From Kwoniella bestiolae CBS 10118 (taxonomy: Eukaryota; Basidiomycota; Tremellomycetes; Tremellales; Cryptococcaceae), in NCBI RefSeq assembly GCF_000512585.2, contig NC_089245.1, forward strand, positions 1,798,001 to 1,862,000: DNA of 64,000 nucleotides, in the 5' to 3' direction. The notes under the pieces were generated by a model. That model worked only from the letters and a program-made list of their open reading frames with translations. It ran no database searches and was not told the origin of the DNA. Of the stretch, positions 14,015 through 25,340 are shown piece after piece. The number at the start of each line of letters is the position of its first letter. Position 1 is the stretch's first letter. Position numbers and translations under genes: made by a program.

Positions 14015-15185
14015 TTATTCCTTCATACTTTCGTCGGGTACACCTTGTTTCTCTTGGATGGCGGTTCTGAGAGTGCGAGAAAAGGTGATCAGTATAACTA
14101 CATGGGAGAGTATCAATAGATCGGTGCAGATGTCCGATATCTCGTTGGGTCCAACGTCTCTTGATCCCCGCCTTGTAAACGTCAGACCGACATCTGACCA
14201 GCCACAAGCGTCCCATCACCCCTCGCGCCCCCCCCCCCCCCCCCCCATGATGATAGACCAACATCGGAAGATGGAGAAAAGCCAAGAAAGAATAGATGGG
14301 AATAAACCGGATCGTCGACTCACCTCAACTGCTTCGTAAAGTCATCTTCGACATCATCGTCATCCCAATTATCTTCCCATAGATTATCGTTGGGTCCATC
14401 TCCTGCTTTCTTCATAGCGTCTAGGACGTTTCCTCCGTAATCTATTGTGGATCATGAGATGGGTTAGCCATATATGCTACACGAGGAAGTTCTATCATGT
14501 TTGAGTAGTATGAGAGGTCGTAAAGACGTGCTTGCATTGGATGAGAAGGAGACGATAGAATAGAATAATGAACATCGTGGTGAGTGGAACGATCAAAGCT
14601 CCCTCAAAGAAGAGGAAAGTATCAGAGGATGAGAGCTTTCGATCAAGGAGATGATGAACAGCGCAGTCTTGCAAGATGGTCAATTCAATCTGAACATCAT
14701 GGGCCAGAAGGAGAGATCTGGACGGGGGAGGGGGCTTGACATGAGGGCGCATATGAGGGGTATTGAGAAGAGCAAAAGAGGAAGAAGCGGGAAGGAGAAG
14801 GGGGAGGGAAGCTGTAGGACAACGTCTGCCAGTGGAGAACAGGGGAGAGAATGGCGTAAATCGAAATCGATGTGAGGATGATTCGAAGAGAAATACGTCG
14901 GAATCGAAGCGAAAGGGCTGAAGGGAAAAGGTCGATTTACCTGTTGCTGGGAAGTCCTATATATCGTAACAAAAGGGGCGGGTGAGCAAGTCTCAACAAG
15001 GTATATACCTAAATTCCAACGATATATGAGATCATACGTCAACTCACCTCGAATTCATCATCGTCTTCCAAAGCACCCAACTTTGGTAATGTCTTCTTCT
15101 CAGATACAGGGGCGGTACCGTTCGAAGGACCAGCAGTCGCGTTCTCCTCTTTCTTATCTGTAGGTTGCTGCTGGTTATCGGACAT
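14015..15185 (-). CDS. SEM1: Sem1/Dss1-like 26S proteasome and TREX-2 subunit
   Basis: Sem1 is a tiny acidic, disordered protein that stabilises the proteasome lid, the TREX-2 mRNA-export complex and BRCA2-type proteins. Four exons: 15048-15185, 14941-14956, 14324-14441 and 14015-14066, totalling 324 nt (107 residues). The start gives MSDNQQQPTDKKEENATAG. The family signature is clear: TLPKLGALEDDDEFEDFP near residue 35 and NDNLWEDNWDDDDVEDDF (conserved acidic/Trp box), then TKQLRTAIQEKQGVPDES at the C-terminus. Exon 2 is only 16 nt. Introns are 91, 499 and 257 nt, long for this genome, and make up most of the gene. The splice joins keep phase exactly, which supports the microexon. Assignment is high-confidence because both acidic blocks match the family. 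Confidence 0.93.
14228..14246. repeat. C19 homopolymer (G19 in SEM1 sense strand)
   Basis: Nineteen consecutive C residues inside the third intron of SEM1. In the transcript this is a G19 run, which can form a G-quadruplex; length errors are likely in assemblies. Confidence 0.95.
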
Positions 15186-16331
15186 GGTGCGTATGTTTTG
15201 CTGGGACCGATAGGTGTACAGGACAAGGATGACAATAACATCAATTCAACATTCCCTCATCATCTTCATCCATCAACGCGTAACCCATCGCTTCATCCTC
15301 GTGCATACCACGTTGAATTCACATCTCCGCCACTACCTCGGTGATAGCCCCGAACCTAACTCCGCCATTCATGTCAATGCGTCATCAGCGTGGCATGGCC
15401 GGCACCCAGTCCTTATGCTAGGGTTAGAGCTTCTGACAGTGAGGAGAAATCCGAGTCGAAGCAATTGCTGGTTGCAAAAAACAAATCCTACAGTTGTATT
15501 GCGTCGTAAGACCGGTACACAATTTCTGGAAAATTGACTTTGATCGTTAAAGCAAATTCATAAAATTATAGACATTTAACTTTTTGACTTCGATGCCTCT
15601 TTCTGGTCGGGCGGATGGGTCGAGGAAGGTGGTCAAGAGGAGGAGATGATGCGGTAGGGGTGGTGGTATGGTTCGTCTCGATGAGTATGACGTTTTAAAA
15701 TGGATGTTGATGTATCAGCTCTTTGTGCCTCGACGAGGTGATGTGGCACCGCCTGGAGGAGATGATGCTCCGACTGGCAGGAAAGGAGGAAGACGATCGT
15801 TTGTTCAATACCTCCTGCCATTCTGTGACATGACACCTCGGGTCTCGATCTTCTGAAGAGACAGAACGCGGGTGAGTATAGATCTGAAAAGTGGAAGTGT
15901 GAGTATGGTATCCGATTACAAGGGGAAGGAGGGAAAGACCGCTGAGATGATCAAGAAAGCAGGAATCACCCGCATTTGCTCACAGATGACAAAGGTGAGG
16001 TGGGACGTCAACACGTTAAAACGTGTCTCTTTTCTCTGTCCATTTTCTCAAGGGGGCCGAAGGATACTGCAACTGAGATATCGGGGTCGATGAGATGACG
16101 TCAAACCTTTTGTCAACGTTGTTCCTTTTTCATTGGAACGCGGAGGGCGAAATTTGTCGGGGAGAAGGAATCATCAATGGAGTGCACCGCTTGGTCATGA
16201 GCGCCGCTGGTCGTCGAGTGGACTTGCCAGAGGTACATAAGCCCCACTTGTCTTCCTCTTGAATTATCACTCGTTGTCATCACTCAAACATTCGAAAATT
16301 GTACTCGACGCAAACGCCACACATTCTCATT
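15186..16331. other. Intergenic: SEM1 promoter side and leader of the orphan + strand frame
   Basis: No supported gene. Short frames near 15633-15856 and 15872-16093 overlap on opposite strands, have no recognisable motif and no convincing splice partners. The SEM1 promoter lies at the left end. Confidence 0.5.
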
Positions 16332-17267
16332 ATGTTCTTCGATCCACGAAACTCGGGGTACCCTCCTTCAGGATATGCTCAAGTGCCAAACTACCCAGTA
16401 CATTCTTCCCATCATGCACAGGAACACTCGGGGTACTATGGCGGTGAACCACCTCCTCCGCGGTCTACGGGAGGTAGCCCCTTTGCGCAAACATATGCGT
16501 CTGGTGATTTCTAGTATCCCCCAGCTATGGATCACCAATTCATTGGTGGACACCCCATGCCTGGACATACCACGAGTCGACCGTTCATAACCCAACAATC
16601 CATGTTTCCGCGCTCTTCACAATGCACCAAATACTCAAACTCATACAACGAAGGTGGTTACGATTATTCGTCCTCCAATCATCATCTCTTGACTTCAGAT
16701 GAGACAATTACAAAAGTCCCCCCGATCCCCTCCAGCTCTGGAGGATGTCAATCAGGCTCTGCAGCAGCTGAACGGCACAATCTTCTACCTGATTCGCCAT
16801 TTTATCGTAACCAAAAAGTGAACGTCCAAAACGATGGGCTTTTCCAACGGTCCGACAAAGAGATCGTCACAAACCAGCAAGATTATTACAGGGGTGATGC
16901 CGACAGACGTGCTGACCTCGAAAACAATCACCAAAATTTCATGGCTATGCTCAGTGCACGCCCTATCCCATATACCACTCGTGCTTCTCAGGCCGGAACC
17001 GAGGCGGAAGAAAGCCAACCTATTCGACCTGAACGTACCTATACCGCTCCTGCGGCATCTGGTTTCGATACTCACCAATACTCTATTGAGGATGATACCC
17101 AGATCCAGGACGAATCTGACTCTGAGCTTGATAGAGAGTTTCCAACTCCCGACAAGGCAGCTACTATGCGTGTCAAAGGCTCTCAACGCTCTACAGTCAA
17201 TACGCCGGATGTAAGAGGTAGTAAAGGAAAAGGCAAGCGGCGATTTTACAGACTCAATTTAGGATGA
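16332..17267 (+). CDS. Orphan low-complexity protein with an in-frame TAG (or short intron)
   Basis: I do not recognise this protein. From the ATG at 16332 the frame reads MFFDPRNSGYPPSGYAQV and is rich in Gly, Tyr, Pro, Ser and His. It meets TAG at 16512-16514 and then continues open in the same frame for another 250 codons to the TGA just after 17267. The downstream part is Ser/Asn/Tyr-rich at first, then charged (DESDSELDREFPTPDKAA) and ends in a basic tail (GSKGKGKRRFYRLNLG). The TAG could sit in an intron (for example a weak donor near 16443 to the CAG ending at 16523, 81 nt, which keeps the frame), or could be a nonsense mutation. The composition suggests a disordered nuclear or RNA-binding-type protein; no domain is visible. 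Confidence 0.4.
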
Positions 17268-18101
17268 TGGGGCGATACGAATATACCGCTAATCAAGTCT
17301 TAATCGGACAACAAGAGAGGGTAGGGACGAAAAGGCTTCCACAAAGTATCGGTATTACCAAGAGGGTGAGGGTTGTGTATATAGATTGTGGATATGCATA
17401 GGTCTTCAATGTCTTTGATGTGCTAGAGATCAGATTAAGCGAGGGTGTTCGGCCTGTGACGCCTGATAAGATAGAGTGGACAATCGTGATTCATAAGGTA
17501 TGTTTTGCTTTGTCGATGACTGGTCATTTGTCATCGGCGAGTGGGAGAGCTCGGAGTATGTGATGGGAATAATCTAGTACCCTGAGAGGAACTCTCCTGT
17601 ATGAGCATAAGGGAAGTGTCTGAGTGTCGAGTTGATGGGAATAAGTCAACCTTATGGACAGACATCATCGCGTAGCTCATAAACAAATCATCCATACCAT
17701 CCAACTCGGGATGCCCACCCTTAGGAAAGATGGAGATACGCCACACGAGCCCAACTGCCCTTCTCTGTATTAACGTCGCCAGACGAGGTGATAGTGATGA
17801 CTGTTTTGGTCGGTAACACTGCATTGGTCCTTTGTCCAAAAGACGTTAAGGCGCGACGAGTATATCATGTTTCATAAACAAGGTATGACGACGACCATCT
17901 GCACAGCTTCAAGGTATCCTTTGATGACGTGTTAGCGGAATGACAAAATTACACTTGAACTCTTCGCTTGACTGGTTCTTATATAATATGTGAGCGATAC
18001 CCCGCCTCCATGAGTTTCTACAGTCATCACCATCACTGGATATATCATTTTCAGCACGAAGATCTACTTTCGCGTTTGTTGAACTCCCCACTCTATTCGA
18101 A
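17268..18101. other. Intergenic, no gene recognised
   Basis: A minus-strand frame at 17531-17839 (102 codons) has no recognisable features. Nothing else is supported. Confidence 0.4.
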
Positions 18102-18498
18102 ATGTCAGACCGTACAGAAGATGAAAGAGCCGATGCTCAGAGCAAGGAAAGTAGGAGAATAATTACTGCTTACGCTGCGGAAGAGCGAAGGCAAAATATT
18201 ACCGATGGGTTGTGGAGTAGTGAGTTCCCCTAATTCTCCAATTGGCCGTTCGATGGTAAGACTTGCTGAAGCCTGCACGAATAACTCAGAGCTTGAAGAT
18301 GACTCGAGAGTCCTTGCCTCTTTGGAGAGAAGCCGAAATGTTCCGTCTAAAAGTGGGGCGGGCGAGCAAAAGGCAGACACCTTTCACTTGAGATTCGAAA
18401 TCAGTCGGATCAATCGGATCAATCCTCAGGGGTCTTTTCCAGGATCCACCATACGCACCTGCTACGACCTTTCATTTTGCGAGCCAAGTTCCCGCTAG
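18102..18498 (+). CDS. Orphan small protein, probably spliced, uncertain
   Basis: Not recognised. The ATG at 18102 opens MSDRTEDERADAQSKESRR followed by IITAYAAEERRQN, a strongly charged helix-like stretch. A GTGAGT donor near 18220 and a CAG acceptor near 18290 join it in phase to LEDDSRVLASLERSRNVPSK and a frame that ends with TAG at 18498. The model depends on that one splice. The 3' end may instead continue into the next interrupted frame at 18541. It resembles the other orphan genes here in having a charged start and a low-complexity remainder. Confidence 0.3.
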
Positions 18499-18540
18499 TC
18501 ACTATAGTTGTTCCGGCCCTGTGATGCCACACTGGCCAGT

Positions 18541-18858
18541 ATGAGCGCTCCAAGTGCCAACTCAAGGCTTTCTAATGTTCTGCCCCTTCCACCGGGCCCC
18601 TCCTACTCGTATCTACAATCTGGAGTGACCCCCGCACCGGAATTCGTGCCTTCCCCTCCACACCGACATGAAGGGTTTTAGGTGCCTCCTGATGCTTCTT
18701 CGTACTCACCACACCCTCGCAGGGGTCAAGGTCCATCGAGCCGTCCCTTTGGAGGAGGGTCGCAATACATGGGACGAACCTCCGAATGGACGCGGTCATT
18801 GGAACGAGGCCGGACACTATCTCTCCTATCTTCCCCTACATTCTTGATATGTAGATAA
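18541..18858 (+). pseudogene. Interrupted Pro/Ser/Gly-rich reading frame
   Basis: The ATG at 18541 reads MSAPSANSRLSNVLPLPPG, reaches TAG at 18679-18681, and the same frame then stays open to the TAA at 18856 (VPPDASSYSPHPRRGQ, then RPFGGGSQYMGRTSEW). The composition is continuous across the stop. Either the TTTTAG at the stop is a 3' splice site of an unmodelled intron, or this is a decayed gene. No function can be given. Confidence 0.25.
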
Positions 18859-19761
18859 TGAGATGCGTAGCACCTATGTACAGTCCTATGTCATCATCCA
18901 CCATGCTGATCAGTCCAATATGCATGATCGGACGCCTTCGCTCTGAACTTTCTGCACGCCGAGAGGGTTGTTTTGCCACTGCCACAACACGCTTCTATTA
19001 GAATATATCGCCGCGGCCAGAGCTTGGTCGATTGCTTTTGCCGCAACTGATTTTTGGCTGTTGATATTGGATCACATAATGAGCAATGACACATAACGTT
19101 ATTTGACGGCTTCATCCAAAGACTGAGATGTATACCTCGCTCATCAGCATAGACTGTGAGGTGTTTTGCTCATGATAATGGTATGAACTTGGGTAGCCGC
19201 AAGAGAATGTTGGATGTGATATACAGTTGTCCTATATAGCGCTGTGCTGTGTATGTGTATCGAGGGTATTGATCGGACCCCACCGCAGCAGTAGCAGTAG
19301 TATGTGATATTTGGTATGGATGGGTATGACGCAAGGAGCAAAATAATGTGGAGATGGGAAGATCACTAGTACTAACCATCTGTACATCTTGCTTGGCTAA
19401 TCATACTGTACCACATCCTATCCATCTCCATCAGTCACATCGTCTCATCATATCAGTCAGCAATTGGAAAGCAGCACCCTCTTCAAATCTATCGAATACC
19501 TGTCAGTTCTGCTTCTAGAATCAATCGGTCGTATCTTAATCACCGCGTAGAAGCAACCTCTCGGCTTTCACCATACTCGTTCAACCGTTTTTACACTTTA
19601 CAAGTCACAAGTCAGCTGTCATCCATACTGTAACGCATTCGTACATACTCCTTATTCTCCAACCAATCACTACATCATCATCAGCTACCGCCCCCGTGTA
19701 ATATATTATTAGTACCTGCATAATCTGGTGACAGCATCACAAAGAAAATCTTCGTTTCACC
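18859..19761. promoter_or_regulatory. Upstream region and leader of SCH9
   Basis: No gene is supported. The last 350 bases or so are C/T/A-rich on the + strand, as in fungal promoters and 5' leaders, and lead directly to the SCH9 start. Confidence 0.4.
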
Positions 19762-22700
19762 ATGTTGAAGGGTGTAAAGGTGAGTTGACAACTTGCCACC
19801 ATATATATTCATCATATTCTATGCCCTCGTTCCAAGTAGATTCTACACTGACAAGATCATCATAGCAACTGTGGCCATCGTCACATCATCATAATAACAA
19901 TCAAACAGGACGCGAAACTCCCTCGCCGACATTATCACCTTCCCAATCATTCGCGTCACTTGGTGGACCTGCTGACCAAGCAACACCAAGGGCATCCGCT
20001 CATCCCACTGCCAACCCGTTCGACTCAGCTACGGTGCCGACCATCCACCAGCCTCACAGTACCGGTGGGGGTACTCCGGGAGGGGGGTTGAGTCGTTCCA
20101 CCGCGAGTTTATCACTCGACCCGTCAGCCAGAAGACCAAATTCACCTGCGGTGGGAGGTCAGACCGCTTTACCCGGGGCTGGACCTGGTGGACCCAAAAC
20201 TCCAACAAGCTATGGATTCATGCCTTTACCTCTTGGTACACCCGGTGCTGGACAACCTACGACTGGGGTAACGGTCGGTGATAGTGTGGGAATGAACACG
20301 GGTATGGGATTCGGGTTACACGAACCTCCCAAAATGAGAAAGGCAATGAGTAAACTCAATGACGGTTCATCCACCACCCAACAGCTGTCTTCATCAACCT
20401 CGTCATCAAATGTGCCAGATTCTATACCTGCGCCATCGGACATCGATCAACCTATGAATGCGACCGCCGGATCCTCAGCTGCAAGCTCAGGTGGAACATC
20501 CACTCCACAACACAGAGAAGGAGGTGGACCGAGAGGTACCCTCAATGTTAAAGTGATCTCGGCAAGGGGATTGGCAGTAACCAACCAGCCTGATGGATCA
20601 CCACCACAACCATACGTTGTCATCCAATTCGAACAGAACGAATACGTTTCTTGTCCACCTCATCAAACTACTTCCCACACCGCTGTCCCCTTCACCCAAT
20701 CTACACCTCAACCCCTTGGCGCTCCTGGCAACTTGACTAGAAGCACAAGTGGCCTAGGAGTCGGTGCTATCTCCAGAGCCTTTGCGGATGCGGTGGGAAG
20801 AAGTAAATCCAGGAGAGATGGGGATGGAAGTGGAGCGATGACTCCCAGGGCTGAGGAACCTAGTGGAGGTGGCAGTTGGCTGGGCAAACCTGGTCCAGGT
20901 GATCCAGTATGGAAGGAGGAGGTCACATTGTGAGTAGACGCCACGGCTAAACTACCAGAAAGTCTTTGCTAATCCTAGCTAAACCCCCGGTGACGTAGCG
21001 ATCTGACATCGAACCGATCCGCGCTTCACGTTTCAGTGTATGACAAAGGTAGAGCAGGAGAAGGGTTCCTGGGAATGTTGGATATCAAACCTGTATTGCA
21101 AGATGGTTATACTCTTGATAACTGGTATAAATTGGCTACTCGAGGGGAGGAGCATGTTACTGGAGAGATCTGGATTCAAATGACTTACAAGGTCATTAGG
21201 GTGAGTCATCAGTTGTCCCTCCTTCATCTGCCCAACCCTTTTCGAATATCATGCTGACATCGTAATTTCAACTTTCAGAAATCACTCTCACTCAAACCAT
21301 CCGATTTCGAATTCCTCAAACTCATAGGTAGAGGTACTTTCGGAAGGGTATTCCAAGTCCGTAAGAAGGACACTCGACGAATTTACGCCATGAAAGTCTT
21401 ATCCAAGAAGGAGATCGTAGCGAAGAAAGAAGTCGCTCATACGATCGGCGAAAGGAAGATCCTGCAAAGAAGTTTAGAATGTCCTTTCCTCGTTGGATTG
21501 AAATTCTCTTTCCAGACTGATAGAGATCTGTATTTCGTAACGGATTACAAATGTGGTGGAGAGCTGTTCTGGCATTTACAGAAGGAAGGAAGGTTCTCTG
21601 AAGATAGGGCGAGGTTCTATATTGCGGAGCTCATTTTGGCTTTGGAGCATTTACATAAATATGATATTGTTTATCGGTAAGTTACATTTTAACCATTCCA
21701 GGAGGAGGAACGTGTCGCCGTTCGGCGGGGATTTGCATGACAGGATAACGCTAATAACGTGACTACCGTTGCAGTGATCTCAAACCTGAAAACATCCTAC
21801 TGGACGCAACAGGTCATGTAGCTCTTTGTGATTTCGGTTTGTCGAAACCTGATTTATCGGATGATAAACTCACCAACACCTTTTGTGGTACTACCGAGTA
21901 AGTCATGACCTCGACACCGATTACGGATTTTGGCTAATCAAGACATATTCGTAGATACCTTGCGCCCGAAGTATTGCTCGACGAAAAGGGTTATGGCAAA
22001 CATGTCGATTTCTGGTCATTGGGTGTATTGCTCTTCGAGATGTGCTGCGGATGGAGTCCTTTCTATGCTGAGCAGACTCAGGAAATGTATCGATTGATCT
22101 GTGAGTAGTTTACAACATCCTCTCAAGTGCATCGTGATAGAGCTAATTGGCACGCTCAGGTTACGGAAAGATCCGATTCCCAAAACATGTCATCGATGAT
22201 GATGGTAAACAGTTCGTCAAAGGGGTAAGTTGTCGCTCTTCCAACATTCAGTGATTCAACGGACACGGGCTAACACAACAGTACATACCCCAGTTGCTCA
22301 ACCGAAACCCTCAGAACCGACTAGGTGCCAAACGAGGAACAGAAGAACTGAAAGAACACCCATTCTTCAGCTCAATCGATTGGGATTTGCTGTACAAGAA
22401 ACAGATCACTCCGCCATTCAAACCTATTGTCGACTCTGACGAGTCCGTCGCGAACTTCGATCCCGAGTTTACAAACTCATCACTTATTGAGGCTGGAATC
22501 ATACCTTGGGAAGAGAATGAGAGTACCTCGCAATCTCAACAGCCTGGCAAACACTCGTATCTTGGTCCAGGAGGTTCTTTGTCATCTGCAAGTCATATGA
22601 ACAACGCCGCGCCGAGTGGAGTGGCCATCAATAAACCCCAACGACCACCTTTACCTGGGGCTAGTGGGAGTCCGTTGACTAGTAGTGTGCAGGAGAACTT

Positions 22701-23020
22701 TAGGGGGTTCACTTACACTGGTGAATCGCTGATGGTGAGTTGTAGTATTCTTTTCACTTTCTCGATAAGCCTATGAAACCCCAATGTCTCTGTTTTGACA
22801 TGAAAGTCGTGTGTAGATCGAGGAAAAGTTGCTGATAGTCTGATTCGATCCATAGCCACACTCGATGTTAGCGGACCAGAACATGGATTCAGAGAGCGAT
22901 CCAGAGAACGCAGTGGATGACGAGGATGAAGAGGAGGAAGAGGATGATGATGATTATGACGATGAGGAGGAGGCGGATGGAGTAAGAACCAGAAGGCAGA
23001 GTGACGTTGATATGGATTAG
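19762..23020 (+). CDS. SCH9: Sch9-type AGC protein kinase with C2 domain
   Basis: A TORC1-controlled Ser/Thr kinase (the fungal S6K/Akt counterpart) that couples nutrients to growth, stress resistance and lifespan. Exon 1 is MLKGVK (19762-19779); the intron 19780-19865 restores phase to QLWPSSHHHNNNQTG. A long Ser/Pro/Gly-rich N-terminus is followed by a C2-like domain (GTLNVKVISARGLAV to WIQMTYKVIR, interrupted by a Ser/Gly insert). The kinase domain then shows FLKLIGRGTFGRVFQV (P-loop), YAMKVLSKKE (Lys), YRDLKPENIL (catalytic loop), DFGLSKPD, and the activation loop TNTFCGTTEYLAPEV. The AGC tail ends with the hydrophobic motif ENFRGFTYTGESLM. An extra acidic tail of nearly continuous Asp/Glu (22915-22975) precedes the TAG. 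The order C2, kinase, FxGFTY is diagnostic of Sch9. Confidence 0.95.
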
Positions 23021-25340
23021 TATGTCCAGACAATTGCTGGACAAGTGACTACTCGGTGTAATTCTTTCTTCCTATGTTTTCCCTCCCAAAGATACCCCTT
23101 GACACGATAAAACAAATCAAGTATAATTATAATACCTTCTTTTCCCTCTTTGTCTCTTCGAGACCTGTCTTCCCTTCTGCCTTTCTCCAGCACAGTCCCA
23201 GAAGGAATGTAAGGTCAAGATGGAATGGATCTCACTCAATGTATTTCTCTTTCTTCTTATAATTTGGTTGATCTTTCACTCATCTATCTTATGTTCCCTT
23301 TTTGCGATAAACAGATTAAATAGGTGTATGAATTAGTGGAACGATAATGGTATGCGTTATGGCTTGATCGTACAGACGATACCAATAATCAGGAATTAGA
23401 TCCGGCACAACCTGATGAGGGCAAAGGACGGCACTCCTGTATCAGATAGGCGCAGCAGGCGTCACGCTGATCACCTTAACGACATATGCAGCAACTCTAC
23501 TACACTACTACATACTTAAACCATACTACTTGAACAGATGCACATGCCCAAATGGGATCGAAGGGGATCTTTATTCTCGTAAAGGACCAAGACGTAAGTG
23601 GATGAAAATAGCCTTTCGATCGCTTGCTCACCGCACCCGTAAAATACGGATGGTCATGTAAATTCCCATTCACAAGTCACGTAGGGGATATCTACGTATT
23701 TTCTTTACGATGGGGTATCCCCATCTTCCACTTGAGCTCGAATGGATGTTGTGCAGAATTGTTTGGTATTGCACTATACCGCCTGCGTGAACAGTGCGTC
23801 CCCCATGATCTCTCGTCCAAACTCAGACTCAAAGGACCCGTCGTGCCCAATGTTAGCGCAGCCTTCCAACCGGCTATCTGCACCTCATACCATCCTCGCG
23901 TCAGTTGTACATTCACCTCTGTAAGGGGTGCAGTGCCAAATGATCGACATCAACGTAATCTTTCAACCGGAAAAACAGCCACATCCGTCAGGACATGGTA
24001 AATTAAACCAAATTCCAACCGTACAGCACAGCTAACGTTGTTCGATCTGCACCCGTGATCTGCAGATCGCGGTGTTTGCTTTAGGTCTTTTTTTGCTTTT
24101 GGATCCGGATGAACCGTGTATGGTTATACGAGGAATGTCGAGCATCACAATAATAATGCGGGGTTTGAACGCACCGTACATGCTGAAGCTGAAGCTGGAT
24201 TGAGCTGGTAATGCTTATGACGAGGTACGAGGAATGGATAGTATTGTGTACGTTATGATCGACGGATCAGAGCAGAGTCTGGGTTTTGGGTTTGGAGTCT
24301 GGAGTCTGGACTGCTGATCGATTGGAATGCCGTTTGGTTGTTTGAAGGAGATCTCAACGAATGGTCATGTATATATATACATATACCAATCTGTCTTGTA
24401 CACTCTCGTTGATACCACTTTTGCCACCTGCTTTGATTGCGAGCGTACACCCACAATAGATCGGAACGGAACGTCTCGCAGTCTTGGTCAACCTACGTCA
24501 ATTCTTCTTTCCTTTGTCAACTTTCATTTCTCAACCTCTACATCCGACTATTCATGTACACGTAGCTCGAACTATCGTACACATCAATCAACCAAGAAAA
24601 ATCGAGTCAGTCCTACATATTCGACTCTTGTACTCAATCATCCGACCAGTCAAAACACAAATCAACGCCAACGCCTACCTAGCGCCGTCGATCATTTTGG
24701 CTCAGGGACGACACGAACAGACAAGACCAGGAACCACTGTACTCGTACAGGTCATACACCATCATTTTCACCACTGCACAACCTCTCAGTACTGCATAGA
24801 ATCTCACTCTCCTCCTCGTCCGCTCTCATTGTAGCTTGTCAACCTACGCTCATCTGCGGTCCCCAGCAAAATACATACATCAACAAATCGTGGAATACAG
24901 TACAGTACTGTATTTGTCACACGAGGTGTTTTTCCGAAGGAACGGGACCTGGGCCTAGAGCTGGGACTTGCAGGGAGTGACATCATCCGCACCACAAGTT
25001 AAAAAACGCCACCTACCACTCACTCACCGCTTTTGTGTTTGGAGTACTGCATCATCCCAACACTGCTCGAAGCAATAGAATAGAACATACGCAGCTCAGT
25101 TCTAGTTGAGATTGGGTTCAAGAGAATCATCATAACACATAGCCTCGGGCGGGAGACGTTTGGGACTGTCGTAGATAGTATAGCCGTCAGTTTCGGTCAG
25201 AAACGGAATTCTGGTCTCCAGTCTCTGGTCTCGCTGTGGGAGATTCGTCGTACCGATTTATCTTGGTAGGAAGGAGAACGGACAATAGAAGTAGAAACTT
25301 CGTCGAGGTCGACAAAACGAAAGGAGAAGAGTAACGAGGG
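23021..25340. other. 2.3 kb intergenic region between SCH9 and an orphan gene
   Basis: No supported gene. A 217-codon + frame at 24327-24980 is very rich in Ser, Thr and His from a pyrimidine/A-rich stretch and looks like the leader/promoter of the next gene. Nothing else is recognised. Confidence 0.4.

Noticed and set aside
24160..24190. T-arm-like motif near 24165 (GGTTTGAAC)
   Set aside because: No matching acceptor stem, D arm or A box; no tRNA fold can be drawn.
24327..24980. 217-codon + strand frame upstream of the 25.3 kb orphan gene
   Set aside because: Ser/Thr/His-rich product of a pyrimidine/A-rich leader, with no motif and an overlapping frame of similar quality (24484-24834).
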